From assembly GCA_023387585.1 (NCBI GenBank), contig JAEWHZ010000095.1, positions 1 to 11,994 on the forward strand: a stretch of 11,994 nucleotides of DNA. The letters run 5' to 3'. The DNA comes from Pseudomonadota bacterium (lineage in GTDB: Bacteria > Pseudomonadota > Alphaproteobacteria > Rhizobiales > Devosiaceae). The notes under the pieces were generated by a model. That model was given only the letters and a program-made list of their open reading frames with translations, was not told where the DNA came from and did not search any database. Both the position numbers and the translations under genes were made by a program. Shown piece after piece: positions 6,392 to 11,994 of this stretch. The number at the start of each line of letters is the position of its first letter. Within the stretch, counting starts at the first letter, position 1.

Positions 6392-6415
6392 TGGCTGGGA
6401 CCACGGCCCCGGCCA
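6392..6415 (+). promoter_or_regulatory. Stem-loop between binding-protein and permease genes
   Basis: TGGCTGGG at 6392-6399 pairs with CCCGGCCA at 6408-6415 over 8 bp, including one G-U pair, around an 8-nt loop. There is no T-run, so it is not a standard intrinsic terminator. Its position, just after the gene for an abundant periplasmic protein and before the permeases, is where RNA hairpins commonly protect the upstream message or reduce downstream expression (as known for malE-malF). It overlaps an ATG at 6391 that I reject as the permease start. Confidence 0.45.
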
Positions 6416-6429
6416 CGACGGAGAGAGTA

Positions 6430-7374
6430 ATGACGGACACCCGCACTGACCTGACCGACACCGCAGCGGAGAACAGGCCGCGCGACGTCTCGCTTTTGAA
6501 CCGGCTGCTCGGGCCGATCCGCCGCCGGCCCTACCTGCTCTTCATCGTGCCGACCATCGTCTACGTGCTGTCGTTCACGCTCTATCCGGCGATTTACAGC
6601 GTCGTCATCAGCTTCACGAACCTCAATTTCGGCTATGTCGGCTGGCGGTTCGTCGGCTTCGAGAACTACGCACGGCTGTTTCAGTGGCGGCACCTGCCCA
6701 TGGTGCTGGGCAACACGGCCATCTTCGTGCTGACCGTTTCGGCAATCCAGATCAGCCTAGGCTTTGCCGTCGCGCTCGTCTTGAACCAGATGCTGCCCTT
6801 CCGGCGCATCGTGCGCTCGATAGCCATCCTGCCCTGGGTGGTCCCGGGCATCGTCATCGCGCTCCTCTTCCAGCAGATCTTCAACGGCAGCCGCCTCGGC
6901 ATCGCCAATGCCATCATGGCCAACTTCGGTTTCGACTCGCAGATCTGGCTATCGGATCGGCCGATGGCACTTGCCATCATGATCGGCGCGCTGGTCTGGC
7001 GCGGCCTGCCGCTGACCATCATCATCCTGCTCGGCGGCCTGCAGACAATCCCGCGCGACGTCTATGAAGCGGCGCGCATCGACGGGGCCACCCGAAGCCA
7101 GGCGTTCCGCTTCGTCACCATCCCCCTCATGAAACCGATCCTTCTGATCAACCTGATCTGGATCACCTCGGGCAATCTCAACCATCTCGATATTCCGTTC
7201 GGCCTGACCGGCGGCGGCCCCTCGCACCAGACCGAAGTGCTAGCCGTGACGCTCTACACCCAGGGCTTTTTGCAAATGGACGCCGGCTTCGGCGCCACCA
7301 TCGCCGCCTTCATGTTGATCCTGAACCTCGTCTTCACCGTCATCTACATCAACCTGCTGAGGACAAAGCATTGA
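6430..7374 (+). CDS. ABC sugar transporter permease 1 (MalF/UgpA type)
   Basis: A 314-residue inner-membrane permease of the binding-protein-dependent transport family. Hydrophobic segments near residues 35-60, 95-118, 130-150, 178-202, 237-250 and 288-310 fit the usual six spans. The cytoplasmic EAA loop that docks on the ATPase is clear at 212-236: YEAARIDGA, then IPLMKP. The segment LTGGGP at 259-264 is typical of MalF/UgpA-like subunits. ATG 6430 is chosen because GGAGAG lies just upstream. An in-frame ATG 13 codons earlier has no ribosome-binding site and sits inside a stem-loop. It pairs with the next permease, whose start overlaps its stop as TTGA. The charged first 30 residues are presumably cytoplasmic. 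Confidence 0.92.
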   Translation: MTDTRTDLTDTAAENRPRDVSLLNRLLGPIRRRPYLLFIVPTIVYVLSFTLYPAIYSVVISFTNLNFGYVGWRFVGFENYARLFQWRHLPMVLGNTAIFVLTVSAIQISLGFAVALVLNQMLPFRRIVRSIAILPWVVPGIVIALLFQQIFNGSRLGIANAIMANFGFDSQIWLSDRPMALAIMIGALVWRGLPLTIIILLGGLQTIPRDVYEAARIDGATRSQAFRFVTIPLMKPILLINLIWITSGNLNHLDIPFGLTGGGPSHQTEVLAVTLYTQGFLQMDAGFGATIAAFMLILNLVFTVIYINLLRTKH

Positions 7375-8219
7375 ACGTCGCGCCCGCAATTCGCCGCCGG
7401 CCCATCGAGCAGTTCGTCGGGCTTTCGCTCTATGCATTGATCGTGATCGTGGTGATGTTGCCGCTGTCCTGGGCTTTCTTCGGCTCGTTCAAGCCGCAGG
7501 CCGAGATCTTCGCCTATCCCCCAACCCTGATACCGCAGCAGTTCAGCCTCGACGGCTACCTAGAAGTCCTGCGACGCACGCGGATTCCGGACTTCCTCTT
7601 GAACTCGATGATCGTGACGACCGCGACCACCATACTGGTCCTGATGTTCGCCTCGGTCGCCGCCTACGGTTTCTCGCGCTGGGATTTTCGCTACAAGAAC
7701 ATCATCCTGGTCGCCCTGCTCGTCTGCCAGCTCATTCCGGCCAGCGTGACCATCATCCCCTACTATCTGATGATGAACCAGTTGAACCTGCTGAACACCC
7801 ATGTCGGCATGATCGTCATCTTCACGGCGACAAGCATCCCGTTCGCGCTGTGGATATTGAAGGGCACGTTCGACGCCATTCCGCGCAGCCTGGACGAGGC
7901 GGCGATCATCGACGGCGCGTCGCGGCTGAAGGTTCTCTGGATGGTCATCCTGCCCGTCAGCCTGCCCGGCCTCGGCGCCGCAGCTTGCCTCACCTTCATC
8001 ACGACCTGGGCCGAGTTCCTCGTGCCGATGGTGATCGCCAACTCGCCCGAGACGACGCTCGTCAGCGTCGGCATCTACAACCTGTTCGGTCGCGACTCGA
8101 CCACCTTCTACAACCAGCTGTTTGCTGCCGCGACGCTGGCAACCACCCCCGTCATCATCGCCTACCTGCTTGCCCAGGAGCAGTTCATCTCCGGGCTCAC
8201 CGGTGGCGCCGAGAAGTAA
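7371..8219 (+). CDS. ABC sugar transporter permease 2 (MalG/UgpE type)
   Basis: A 282-residue inner-membrane permease and partner of the preceding subunit. Hydrophobic spans lie at about 15-38, 77-100, 109-132, 143-163, 198-222 and 250-268. The EAA loop, LDEAAIIDGASRLKVLW then LPVSLP at 174-199, is the ATPase-docking site. LPLSWAFFGSFKP near the N-terminus and the short C-terminus are usual for MalG/UgpE-like subunits. The start is TTG at 7371, overlapping the previous stop (TTGA), with GAGG 8 nt upstream. This overlap and the unusual start codon suggest coupled translation to keep the two permeases in equal amounts. The sialidase-like gene begins 17 bp after its stop. Confidence 0.92.
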   Translation: MNVAPAIRRRPIEQFVGLSLYALIVIVVMLPLSWAFFGSFKPQAEIFAYPPTLIPQQFSLDGYLEVLRRTRIPDFLLNSMIVTTATTILVLMFASVAAYGFSRWDFRYKNIILVALLVCQLIPASVTIIPYYLMMNQLNLLNTHVGMIVIFTATSIPFALWILKGTFDAIPRSLDEAAIIDGASRLKVLWMVILPVSLPGLGAAACLTFITTWAEFLVPMVIANSPETTLVSVGIYNLFGRDSTTFYNQLFAAATLATTPVIIAYLLAQEQFISGLTGGAEK

Positions 8220-8236
8220 TTCGAAGAGGACATGAA

Positions 8237-9394
8237 GTGAGTATCGACTTCGACGCCATGCTGCGCCCGCCGCCGGTCAACACGCGGCCCGGCTCGGTCT
8301 ATCTGGACAGATGGCGCAACTACAACATGGTCATCGGTGCCGAAACCACGCCAGGCGGTCGCCTGTGGGCGGCCTGGGTTTCCGGCGGTGACGACCCCAA
8401 CGCCTATTTCGTCGTGGCCAGCAGCGACGATCGCGGCGAGACCTGGTCCCAGCCCCGGCTGGTGATCGACCCCATGGACCATCCTTCCGGTCTCAAGGTC
8501 AGCATCATCGTCGGCAATCTGTGGCGCGACCCGCTCGGTCGGTTGTGGCTGTTCTTCGACCAGGGCTTCGAGCAGTTCGATGGCCGCAGCGGCAACTGGT
8601 ACATCCGCTGCGACAACCCCGATGCGGTTGACCCGGTGTGGTCCGAGCCGGCCCATATCGGCTATGGCATGACCCTGAACAAGCCGATCGTCCATTCCTC
8701 CGGCGACTGGCTCCTGCCGGTCTCGCTATGGGACCGCACGAAGATCAAGCCGCAGATTCTCGACCGCGACCCGCAGCCGCATACCGACCTCGACCCTTTC
8801 CGGATGTCGAACGTGTTCGTCTCGAACGACCAGGGCGAGACGTGGGAACGCCGTGGCGGCGTCCTGATCCCAAACCCGCAGTTCGACGAGGCCGTCCTCA
8901 TCGAGCGCCGGGACGGCAGCGTGTGGATGACCTGCCGGTCGGCTATGGGCGGCCTGTGGGAAAGCGTGTCGCACGATCGCGGGGCAAGCTGGAGCGAGCC
9001 AGCCCTGAGCTACATCCGGCACATCAATTCGCGCCATGCCATGCGCCGCCTGAAGTCCGGACGCCTGTTGCTGGTCAAGCACGGCACGAGGATCGACGAG
9101 GTCACGGACAAACGCATCAAGTTGACGGCGTATCTGTCGGACGACGACGGCGCCACGTTCTCCGGTGGCCTAGTTCTAGAGCCGCGCGAGGAAAAGGCAT
9201 GCTCCTACCCTGATATCAGCCAGTTCGAGGACGGCACGATCTGCGTGATCCACGACTATGGCCGCGACGATCCAAGCGAGATCGTTATGGCGCGCATAAC
9301 GGAGCAGGATGTCGTTGCAGGTCGGCTCGTGTCCGATACCTCGAAGCTCGGAATGCTGGTCAGCCGCGCCATCGGCGCGCGTGAAAGGAGCTGA
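8237..9394 (+). CDS. Sialidase-like Asp-box (BNR) beta-propeller protein, cytoplasmic
   Basis: A 385-residue protein with four Asp-box repeats: SDDRGETW at 63-70, SNDQGETW at 196-203, SHDRGASW at 245-252 and SDDDGATF at 301-308. These mark a six-bladed propeller of the sialidase superfamily (BNR_2-like). SYPDISQFEDGTI at 323-335 matches the conserved tyrosine/last-blade region of such proteins. There is no signal peptide or membrane segment, so it should act in the cytoplasm on something already imported. GTG 8237 is the start, with GAAGAGGA 6 nt before it; the longer open frame is a shadow of the permease gene. It sits between permease and ATPase genes, 4 bp ahead of the latter. Relatives include exo-sialidases and many uncharacterised carbohydrate-cluster proteins. 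I cannot confirm a sialidase arginine triad, so hydrolase activity on sialic acid is not assumed. Confidence 0.85.
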   Translation: MSIDFDAMLRPPPVNTRPGSVYLDRWRNYNMVIGAETTPGGRLWAAWVSGGDDPNAYFVVASSDDRGETWSQPRLVIDPMDHPSGLKVSIIVGNLWRDPLGRLWLFFDQGFEQFDGRSGNWYIRCDNPDAVDPVWSEPAHIGYGMTLNKPIVHSSGDWLLPVSLWDRTKIKPQILDRDPQPHTDLDPFRMSNVFVSNDQGETWERRGGVLIPNPQFDEAVLIERRDGSVWMTCRSAMGGLWESVSHDRGASWSEPALSYIRHINSRHAMRRLKSGRLLLVKHGTRIDEVTDKRIKLTAYLSDDDGATFSGGLVLEPREEKACSYPDISQFEDGTICVIHDYGRDDPSEIVMARITEQDVVAGRLVSDTSKLGMLVSRAIGARERS

Positions 9395-9398
9395 TGCC

Positions 9399-10478
9399 AT
9401 GGGATCGGTCGCAATCAAGACTGCGCGCAAGAGCTACGGTTCGCTCGAGGTGCTTCACGGGGTGTCGATCGACATTGCCGACGGGGAATTCGTCGTGCTC
9501 GTCGGCCCTTCCGGATGCGGGAAATCCACTCTGCTGCGCATGATCGCCGGGCTCGAGGAAATCTCGGGGGGAACGGTTCTGGTCGCCAACCGCGTGGTCA
9601 ACGACCTGCCGCCCAAGGAACGCGACATCGCCATGGTATTTCAGAACTACGCACTTTACCCACACATGACCGTGGCGCAGAACATGGGCTTCTCGTTGCG
9701 CTTGGCCGGTGCGCCAAAATCGGAGATAGCGCAGCGCGTCGGCGATGCGGCCCGCATTCTTGGACTCGATCCCTATCTGGACCGCTTCCCGCGCCAACTC
9801 TCGGGTGGTCAGCGCCAGCGCGTCGCCATGGGCCGCGCCATCGTACGCGATCCGCAGGTCTTCCTGTTCGATGAGCCCCTCTCCAATCTCGACGCCAAGC
9901 TGCGCGTGCAGATGCGGTCGGAGATCAAGGCGCTGCATCAGCGGCTCGGAACCACCACGATCTACGTCACGCACGACCAGATCGAGGCCATGACCCTGGC
10001 CGACCGCATCGTCGTGATGCATGACGGCCACATCGAGCAGATCGGCACGCCGCTCGAACTGTACGACGAACCCGCCAACACCTTCGTTGCCGGCTTCATC
10101 GGATCGCCGGCGATGAACATGATCAAAGGCACCATAAGCGGCCAGGTACTGAAAACACCTGGCGGCGAACTCCTTCTGCCGACCGCTGCCGTTTCAGGCC
10201 TCGATGGACGCTCGCTGATCGTTGGCATCAGGCCCGAGCACTTCCGACTGGGTCCGAATGGCATCGCTGCCAAGGTCGTAACGGTGGAGCCCACAGGATC
10301 AGAAACCCTTGTGAACATGCGTCTTGCTGGGCAAGAGGTAGTCGGCCTGTTCCGCGAACGGGTCCGCGTCGCCGCAGGCGATACCCTTCACCTGCTGCCC
10401 GATGCAGAGGCCATCCACCTTTTTGATGCAACGACCGAAGAACGCATCGGAACTCATGCAGGCCTTGTAGCCGCCTGA
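9399..10478 (+). CDS. ABC sugar transporter ATP-binding protein (UgpC/MsmK/MalK type)
   Basis: A 359-residue ATPase that energises the permease pair. All nucleotide-binding motifs are intact: Walker A GPSGCGKST at 36-44, Q-loop Gln82 in VFQNYALYPHMTV, signature LSGGQRQRVAMGRA from 134, Walker B VFLFDE at 154-159 with D-loop SNLD, and switch His192 in THDQ. From about residue 235 (GSPAMN) the protein continues into the MalK-type TOBE/regulatory domain, with IVGIRPEH as its hallmark. ATG 9399 is preceded by AAGGAG at 8 nt spacing and starts just upstream of the ATPase fold. An in-frame upstream extension overlaps the previous gene and is rejected. ATPases of this class often serve several sugar transporters, but the position as last gene of the operon suggests a dedicated role here. 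Confidence 0.94.
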   Translation: MGSVAIKTARKSYGSLEVLHGVSIDIADGEFVVLVGPSGCGKSTLLRMIAGLEEISGGTVLVANRVVNDLPPKERDIAMVFQNYALYPHMTVAQNMGFSLRLAGAPKSEIAQRVGDAARILGLDPYLDRFPRQLSGGQRQRVAMGRAIVRDPQVFLFDEPLSNLDAKLRVQMRSEIKALHQRLGTTTIYVTHDQIEAMTLADRIVVMHDGHIEQIGTPLELYDEPANTFVAGFIGSPAMNMIKGTISGQVLKTPGGELLLPTAAVSGLDGRSLIVGIRPEHFRLGPNGIAAKVVTVEPTGSETLVNMRLAGQEVVGLFRERVRVAAGDTLHLLPDAEAIHLFDATTEERIGTHAGLVAA

Positions 10479-10705
10479 AGCCCAGACTAGGAGACCGCTG
10501 CTAGATCGGTTGTGGTGTCCTGCTTGTCTCTCTGGCATTGACTATGATCCGCTGGTCAGAGCGAACGCAACGGCTTGGCATTGACGGAATCAAGATCATA
10601 AGGGCAGGAACCCAGCCTGTGAGCCGGTTCCTGCACGATCGGGCGCCCCGAGTAGTGCAGCGGATTTCCGGAACGGCAACCTCCGCTTCCGGTAAGCGTG
10701 CCTAT
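10479..10705. other. Gene-free stretch with inverted repeats
   Basis: These 227 bp lie between the ATPase stop and the IS630 element and contain no convincing gene. GCAGGAACC at 10604-10612 and GGTTCCTGC at 10626-10634 form a perfect 9-bp stem with a 13-nt loop. CCGGAA at 10668-10673 and TTCCGG at 10687-10692 form a weaker 6-bp stem with a 13-nt loop. Neither is followed by a T-run. The first could end or stabilise the operon message, but it is 126 bp past the last stop codon. Short direct repeats of GGCATTGAC also occur near 10532 and 10577. Confidence 0.5.
10604..10634. terminator. Possible operon-end stem-loop (no T-tract)
   Basis: A perfect 9-bp inverted repeat (GCAGGAACC and GGTTCCTGC) encloses a 13-nt loop. 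It is the strongest hairpin downstream of the transporter operon and could act as an RNA 3'-end or a protein-bound site. It lacks the U-run of an intrinsic terminator, so the terminator label is tentative. Confidence 0.25.
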
Positions 10706-10707
10706 TA

Positions 10708-11741
10708 GAGCAACGTGCATTCAGACTTATCCAGCAGCTTTGAAGTAGTTCTTGCATTCTGTGGATGAGTAGAGAGTGCAGATGTCTCCGATTGCCTGCC
10801 ATAGGGCGTCGATGGTTCGGATGGCTCGAGCTCTCAGATGTGCCTTGAGTTTGGCGAAGGCGTTCTCGATCGGATTGAGGTCGGGACTGTATGGCGGCAG
10901 GAACAGCATCCAGGCCCCGCGCGCCCTGATCGCAGCCTCGGCCCTTGGGCTCTTGTCGGCAGCCAGATTGTCGAGGATGACAACGTCGCCGGCCGACAGC
11001 TCGGCGCGAGCTGGGTCTCGACATAGGTCTCGAAGATGCGCCGGTTCATGGGCCTGTCCACCACGAAAGGTGCGGTCAGGCCGAAGCATCTCAGCCCGGC
11101 GATGAAGGTCTGGGTCTTCCAATGCCCAAACGGTGCTTTGGAGCGCAGCCTCTGGCCTTTCGGGCATCGGCCGTAGCGGCGGGTCATCTTCGTGTTGGTG
11201 CCGGTCTCATCGAGAAAGACGAGCCGATGCGGCTCAAGCCGCATTCTTGGCTGCTGCCCATCCATGCCTGGCGTGCGGCTGCCACGTCCGGCCGATCCTG
11301 CTCGCTCGCCAGCAGCGTTTTTTTGAAGCGATAGCCGCTACGGATCGCCAGCGCGAGATCGAGGTCGGGGCCACCACCGTACCGCGCGAAGCCAGTTCGG
11401 CCGCCAGCTCCGGCATGGTGATGTCGTCCTTCTTCGCCACCCGGCGTATCAGGAAATCCCGATGCGGATCGAGCTTAGAATAGCGCCAGCCACCTTCCGG
11501 CTTCGCCTTCAGACTGCCAGTCGTGCGCAACGCCGCCATCAGCTTCACCACGAAGGACATCGACACGTCGAAATGCGCAGCAGCCGCATGACGCGATCCG
11601 CCACCCTCGACAAACCGCACAACCCGCTCGCGAAGTTCAAGCGAATAGGATCTCGTCATCGCAAATCACCTCCAACCGAAGCGAATCACGAAAACGCTCG
11701 TTCAGGAACCCTCTCCTATTCAGTCAGAATGTCTGACGCTC
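10708..11741 (-). mobile_element. IS630-family insertion sequence, full length with TA flanks
   Basis: The two ends match as imperfect inverted repeats. Reading inward from the low end, GAGCAACGTGCATTCAGACT compares with GAGCGTCAGACATTCTGACT from the high end; with the flanking TA, 17 of 25 bases agree. Each end is bordered by TA (10706-10707 and 11742-11743), the target duplicated by IS630/Tc1-type elements. The resulting 1034-bp length is normal for the family, and the transposase remnant fills it on the minus strand. It lies outside the sugar operon, 229 bp after the ATPase stop, so it does not interrupt a recognisable gene. Confidence 0.75.
10727..11659 (-). pseudogene. IS630-family transposase, broken by about three frame changes
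   Basis: Translation starts at ATG 11659 with GGAGGT 8 nt upstream and gives an N-terminal HTH (MTRSYSLELRERVVRFVEGG). Similarity to IS630 transposases then passes through successive frames. After SISRW the continuation GYRFKKTLLASEQDRPDV is in another frame (change near 11340-11350). After RQAW the continuation LEPHRLVFLDETG is in a third (near 11257-11260). After VETQLAP the part ELSAGDVVILDNL returns to the first (near 11001-11006). Each change fits loss of one base. The DDE catalytic acids are all still encoded (LDET, LDNL, SPDLNPIEN), and the C-terminus ends KNYFKAAG. An A7 run at 11328-11334 on this strand is a potential -1 slippage site and could bypass only the first lesion. Three lesions suggest a dead copy or sequencing errors. 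Confidence 0.8.
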
Positions 11742-11797
11742 TAGGCTGAATCGACATTCAGGATTCAGTTTTGGCTTGATGTGTGATTCATGGGTTT

Positions 11798-11815
11798 CCA
11801 GATTTTGTGATCTGG
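11798..11815 (+). promoter_or_regulatory. Hairpin overlapping the IS5 transposase ribosome-binding site
   Basis: CCAGAT at 11798-11803 pairs with ATCTGG at 11810-11815 around a 6-nt loop. The ribosome-binding GGAG (11814-11817) begins within the right arm and lies 7 nt before the ATG. Such a structure could limit translation from read-through transcripts, a behaviour known for some other insertion sequences. Function here is inferred. Confidence 0.35.
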
Positions 11816-11824
11816 AGCCGTGTT

Positions 11825-11994
11825 ATGTCGAAGCCGAAGCGGTACGAACTGAGCGCTGAGCAATGGTGCCGGATCGAGGATTTGTTGCTCGGCAAGCCTG
11901 GCGACCCGGGCCGTTCGGGCACGGACAATCTCACTTTCGTCAACGGTGTGCTGTGGGTGCTGCGCTCGGGCGCCCACTGGCACGATCTGCCTGA
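11825..11994 (+). CDS. IS5-family transposase, N-terminal part (cut by window end)
   Basis: The first 56 codons are present, beginning MSKPKRYELSAEQWCRIEDL and continuing to a GVLWVLRSGAHWHDLP segment. This is the typical N-terminal (DUF4096-like) region of IS5-family, IS427-group transposases found throughout alphaproteobacteria. The pattern L-x-x-G-x-x-G-x-x-GRSG-x-DN before the VNGVLWVLRSGA block is diagnostic. The ribosome-binding site GGAG lies 7 nt upstream of ATG 11825. In many relatives of this group the full transposase is made from two overlapping frames by frameshift; whether that is so here cannot be seen. The catalytic DDE core lies beyond the window. Confidence 0.85.
   Translation, partial: MSKPKRYELSAEQWCRIEDLLLGKPGDPGRSGTDNLTFVNGVLWVLRSGAHWHDLP

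Larger units (their letters stand above)
11744..11994 (+). mobile_element. Left part of an IS5-family insertion sequence (left end not fixed)
   Basis: The transposase start at 11825 shows that an IS5-type element begins just after the IS630 copy. Its left terminal repeat must lie between about 11744 and 11800, but the matching right end is outside the window, so I cannot fix it. An inverted pair, CTGAATC at 11746-11752 and GATTCAG at 11762-11768, lies in this stretch. It may belong to the element's end or to the DNA into which both elements inserted. Confidence 0.5.

Noticed and set aside
6391..6429. Earlier ATG for permease 1
   Set aside because: It has no ribosome-binding site and lies within a stem-loop; GGAGAG precedes ATG 6430.
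7850..8236. Long upstream extension of the sialidase-like gene
   Set aside because: It overlaps most of the 3' third of permease 2 in another frame and has the arginine- and histidine-rich composition of a shadow frame. GTG 8237 has a strong ribosome-binding site.
1..11994. CRISPR array, tRNA, rRNA or phage/defence genes
   Set aside because: No regularly spaced repeats, no tRNA-like cloverleaf sequences and no recognisable defence or phage proteins were seen.

Overview
The window looks like chromosomal or plasmid DNA of a GC-rich alphaproteobacterium, probably of the Rhizobiales/Hyphomicrobiales. The basis is GC-rich codon use, the style of the ABC sugar-transport operon, and IS3, IS630 and IS5-type insertion sequences of the kind common in that group. 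The organism assignment is an inference.

Layout. Positions 1-127 are the right end of an IS3-family element: the transposase tail and a terminal sequence ending in CA. It abuts the last 43 codons of an unrecognised gene (128-255), which it probably truncates. A GlpR-like DeoR-family repressor (314-1078) is read leftward. A 280-bp divergent regulatory region follows, with a perfect TGTTCG-N4-CGAACA palindrome of the GlpR operator type and a plausible promoter. Rightward from there runs one compact operon: a 25-codon micro-ORF (1286-1363), an HpcH/HpaI-type aldolase (1360-2160), an FGGY carbohydrate kinase (2157-3590), two tandem paralogous sugar-binding proteins (3652-4986 and 5016-6359), two ABC permeases (6430-7374 and 7371-8219), a sialidase-like Asp-box beta-propeller protein without a signal peptide (8237-9394) and a UgpC/MsmK-type ATPase (9399-10478). 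Many junctions overlap (GTGA, ATGA, TTGA) or are under 70 bp, so the genes are probably co-transcribed.

Right flank. A gene-free stretch with inverted repeats (10479-10705) is followed by a complete-looking IS630-family element (10708-11741, flanked by TA). Its transposase is broken by about three single-base frame changes. The start of an IS5-family transposase (11825 to the window end) follows.

How the genes could work together (inference). Either binding protein delivers a carbohydrate or sugar acid to the shared permease pair, powered by the MsmK-like ATPase. The propeller protein could process an imported glycan or lactone in the cytoplasm. The FGGY kinase phosphorylates a sugar-like intermediate, and the HpaI-type aldolase cleaves a 2-keto(-3-deoxy) acid to pyruvate or a similar keto acid plus an aldehyde. 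The GlpR-like repressor probably senses a phosphorylated intermediate. The substrate cannot be named from sequence alone, and no dehydratase or dehydrogenase that would complete a pathway lies in the window.
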